Made by a program: the position numbers and the translations under genes
Notes under the pieces: generated by a model
The model's database searches: none
Seen by the model: the letters and a program-made list of their open reading frames with translations, nothing else
What the model was told of the DNA's origin: nothing
In this document: positions 6,161-8,345 of the stretch, piece after piece
Layout of the letters: each line of letters starts with the position of its first letter
Numbering within the stretch: the stretch's first letter is position 1
DNA from: Sedimentisphaerales bacterium
GTDB lineage: Bacteria; Planctomycetota; Phycisphaerae; Sedimentisphaerales; Anaerobacaceae
Direction: 5' to 3'
Length of the DNA: 8,345 bases
Assembly: GCA_016933985.1 (NCBI GenBank)
Contig: JAFGTU010000341.1
Span: 1 to 8,345, forward strand

Positions 6161-8345
6161 ATGTTTAAGAAAGCAGTCTTTATATTGTTGGCGTTCACGT
6201 TCGCCCTTGCGGCACCGGCACATGCTACAACAATCATGTGGATCTCGGATGCCTTCGACGATGATACTAACACCATTGTCGATGATAAGGGCTTCGTTGA
6301 CCTGCTCAGAGCCAATGGCTACACGGTCGATTACAGAGGTGAGTCCATGAACACCTCCGCCCCGGACTACCGCTATTGGCGCGGGCTCAGCTCAGCAAAA
6401 ATCGCCGAACTCAATGCCGCCGACTTGATCATCGTCAGCAGGTGCATCGACAGCGGCCAGTATGACGACGGGACCGAGCCTACCCAGTGGAACGGCATCA
6501 CAGCACCTCTACTCTTGCAGCCGGCACACCTCTACAGGAGCGGCTCATCTATTCGATGGAGTTGGCTTAATACGACCAATACCACCAATACAACGGATAA
6601 CCTGCTGGCCGTGCTGCCTGCGCACCCGATATTCAACGGGGTCACGCTTAGCCCTGCCAATGAGGTCAGCGTCGTCAACGTTACTACGAGCGTCGGCGAC
6701 GGCACCGTGGACCCGACCAACAACTACACGCTCATTGGCGTCCGAGCCACCGCGGGCGCCGATGGCGTCTGGATAGCCTCTTGGGAACAGGGGGTCGAGT
6801 TCTTTCCCGGCTCTGGTCAATACGCGGGCGGACCGCGACTGTACCTTGCCTGCGGCGCACAGGAAACCGCTGGCAGTATTGGTCGTGGCCTATACAATCT
6901 CACCGCAGAGGGTCAGAAGATATACCTTAATGCAGTAGAGTATCTCCTCGCTTTCAACCGCAGGGCTTCTTCACCCACTCCTATGAATGGTGCGTCCGTA
7001 CCGCCGGAAGATGAGGTCGAGGGCGGAGTGTATATGATTCTTAGATTCGAACCGGGAGACGGGGCAACGGCCCACACCGCTTATTTCAGCTCCAATCGTG
7101 ACGACGTGGAAGGCCGCCTCGGCGATGTGAGCCTGGGATCACCGCCCTTTCCCCTCTATTTTCCCACAAGCTACTACGTCGGATTGAACGATGCGAATCT
7201 GCCCGCCTTTGCCCGCCAGCCCCTGCAAACAGGCGTGACTTACTACTGGGCGGTCGATGAGTCCGACGGCGTTGACACCTATCCTGGCTCGGTCTGGAGC
7301 TTTATCATCATACCGGAACATGCGTGGGATCCAACTCCGCCCGACGACGCGCAAAACGTGATCAGCGATCCGAACGTTACGCTTTCCTGGCGGCTCGGCT
7401 CGGCCGATACCACCGGAAAAAAAGTAAGCTACGACGTGTATTACGGCACCGATGAGGCTGCCGTCGCCGCGGCTACCACCCCGAATGCGCACGTACCGAA
7501 CACTACGCTCAACATCGGACCGCTCAATGGTGATCAGGACTACTATTGGAAGGTCAACACAGTGCTCACCCCCCTAAACCCGCCATTTATTGATACCATT
7601 GTGGAAGGGCCCGTCTGGCACTTTAAGACGTTACTCTCGGTCTCAGAAATCGATCCAAATCTGGTCGCCTGGTGGAAGCTGGACGGCGGATTCGGCGACC
7701 TTGTCTTTGACTGGTCCGGTCACGCCAATCACGGAACGCGAATGGGAGACCCCCAGGATGTCCCCGGCCATGAGGACGGAGCATTCGACTTCGACGGCAA
7801 CGACTACGTCGAGCTGCCTACAGGCATGGGCAGCTCCGGACGCGGCTCTGTAGTTATGTGGATTAAAACCGCTCAAACAGGCAGCGTAGGCATGATCTTC
7901 TACGCCACTTCGGAAAACGGCAACGGATACGGCACCCAGGATGAGTTCCACGTCGGCATTGAAGACACCGCACGACCTGATACGCCCGGCGGCGTCACAT
8001 TCTTTATCATGGGTGATACCACCGAGATCGCGCTCAATTCGCGTGCCGTCAACGATGACGAATGGCACCATGTCGCTGCAACGTGGGACAGCCTCGGCAA
8101 CGCCACGCTCTACACCGACGGTGATTCAATATCATCGCCTCACACTGCTAATATCTTTAACTTCAGCGCATATATCCGCCTCGGCAGGCCGGAGGCCAAC
8201 GAGCGCTACTACAACGGCTTGCTGGACGATGTTCGGCTGTATGATATTGTACTCTCCGAAACAGACGTCAAGATATTGGCCGGGCGATTAGGCGCCTCAA
8301 GTCCCAACCCGGCCATCGGCGCAACCGGCGTCTCCAGGACGCCCA
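6161..8345 (+). CDS. Secreted multidomain surface protein: signal peptide, ThuA-like alpha/beta domain, two Fn3-like repeats, LamG domain (C-terminus off right edge)
   Basis: The frame is open for 728 codons from ATG 6161 to the window edge, and AAGGA lies eight bases upstream. Residues 1-22 are a Sec signal peptide with probable cleavage after AHA (20-22). Residues about 23-265 form an alpha/beta domain starting TTIMWISDAFDDD, with GFVDLLRANGY, ADLIIVSR and a late GGPRLYLACGAQE, most like the ThuA/glutamine-amidotransferase fold. I see no clear catalytic set, so it may be a binding domain. Two Fn3-like repeats follow at about 269-384 and 391-490, ending in YYWAVDE...VWSF and YYWKVNT...VWHF, a pattern common in planctomycete surface proteins. 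Residues about 498-708 are a LamG/concanavalin-like jelly roll: VAWWKLDG, FDFDGNDYVELP, EWHHVAATWD, GLLDDVRLYD. A further repeat begins near 713 (NPAIGATGVSRTP). It probably binds glycan outside the cell. Any C-terminal anchor or sorting signal is not visible. Confidence 0.85.
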   Translation, partial: MFKKAVFILLAFTFALAAPAHATTIMWISDAFDDDTNTIVDDKGFVDLLRANGYTVDYRGESMNTSAPDYRYWRGLSSAKIAELNAADLIIVSRCIDSGQYDDGTEPTQWNGITAPLLLQPAHLYRSGSSIRWSWLNTTNTTNTTDNLLAVLPAHPIFNGVTLSPANEVSVVNVTTSVGDGTVDPTNNYTLIGVRATAGADGVWIASWEQGVEFFPGSGQYAGGPRLYLACGAQETAGSIGRGLYNLTAEGQKIYLNAVEYLLAFNRRASSPTPMNGASVPPEDEVEGGVYMILRFEPGDGATAHTAYFSSNRDDVEGRLGDVSLGSPPFPLYFPTSYYVGLNDANLPAFARQPLQTGVTYYWAVDESDGVDTYPGSVWSFIIIPEHAWDPTPPDDAQNVISDPNVTLSWRLGSADTTGKKVSYDVYYGTDEAAVAAATTPNAHVPNTTLNIGPLNGDQDYYWKVNTVLTPLNPPFIDTIVEGPVWHFKTLLSVSEIDPNLVAWWKLDGGFGDLVFDWSGHANHGTRMGDPQDVPGHEDGAFDFDGNDYVELPTGMGSSGRGSVVMWIKTAQTGSVGMIFYATSENGNGYGTQDEFHVGIEDTARPDTPGGVTFFIMGDTTEIALNSRAVNDDEWHHVAATWDSLGNATLYTDGDSISSPHTANIFNFSAYIRLGRPEANERYYNGLLDDVRLYDIVLSETDVKILAGRLGASSPNPAIGATGVSRTP

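Noticed and set aside
7900..8106. Minus-strand frames inside the LamG coding region
   Set aside because: Antisense to an uninterrupted 728-codon frame with clear LamG motifs; no independent support.

Overview
The window looks like chromosome from a Gram-negative bacterium of the PVC group, most likely a planctomycete of the Phycisphaerae/Sedimentisphaerales type. This is inferred from gene content, not from a marker gene. The clues are a lipid A-type acyltransferase (so an outer membrane with lipid A), a secreted protein built from planctomycete-style Fn3-like repeats plus a LamG domain, and a PIG-L deacetylase next to a NagB-like protein and a large exported FAD oxidoreductase. I see no rRNA, tRNA, CRISPR array, insertion sequence or phage gene.

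Layout. (1) Positions 4531 down to 1, minus strand, form a tight three-gene operon. It starts with a 1178-residue lipoprotein carrying two tandem FAD-binding modules, with a discoidin-like domain inserted in the first and a helical-repeat tail. After 33 bases comes a PIG-L/LmbE zinc deacetylase. After 11 bases comes the first 62 residues of a probable NagB-type sugar-phosphate deaminase/isomerase-like protein that runs off the left edge. (2) Positions 4532-4772 are a divergent intergenic region with candidate promoters in both directions. The plus-strand promoter places its start so close to the ATG that a leaderless mRNA is likely. (3) Positions 4773-5717, plus strand, encode an LpxL/HtrB-family acyltransferase. 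(4) Positions 5718-6160 hold no convincing gene. They contain a GC-rich stem-loop just after lpxL, several inverted repeats, a good sigma-70-like promoter with a palindrome over its -35 box, and a leader of about 240 bases with alternative hairpins. (5) From 6161 to the right edge a secreted multidomain protein is open for 728 codons: signal peptide, alpha/beta domain, two Fn3-like repeats, LamG, and the start of another repeat.

How the genes may work together. The minus-strand operon plausibly handles an amino-sugar-containing glycan or glycoside: the exported flavoprotein could bind and oxidise sugar outside the cytoplasm, while the deacetylase and deaminase-like protein act on N-acetylated sugars inside. 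This is inference from co-transcription and family knowledge. The acyltransferase and the LamG protein are envelope and surface functions with separate promoters; nothing ties them to the operon except position.

I do not see a clear-cut new system. The least ordinary items are the architecture of the double flavoprotein, its Sec-type lipoprotein signal, and the structured leader before the LamG gene.
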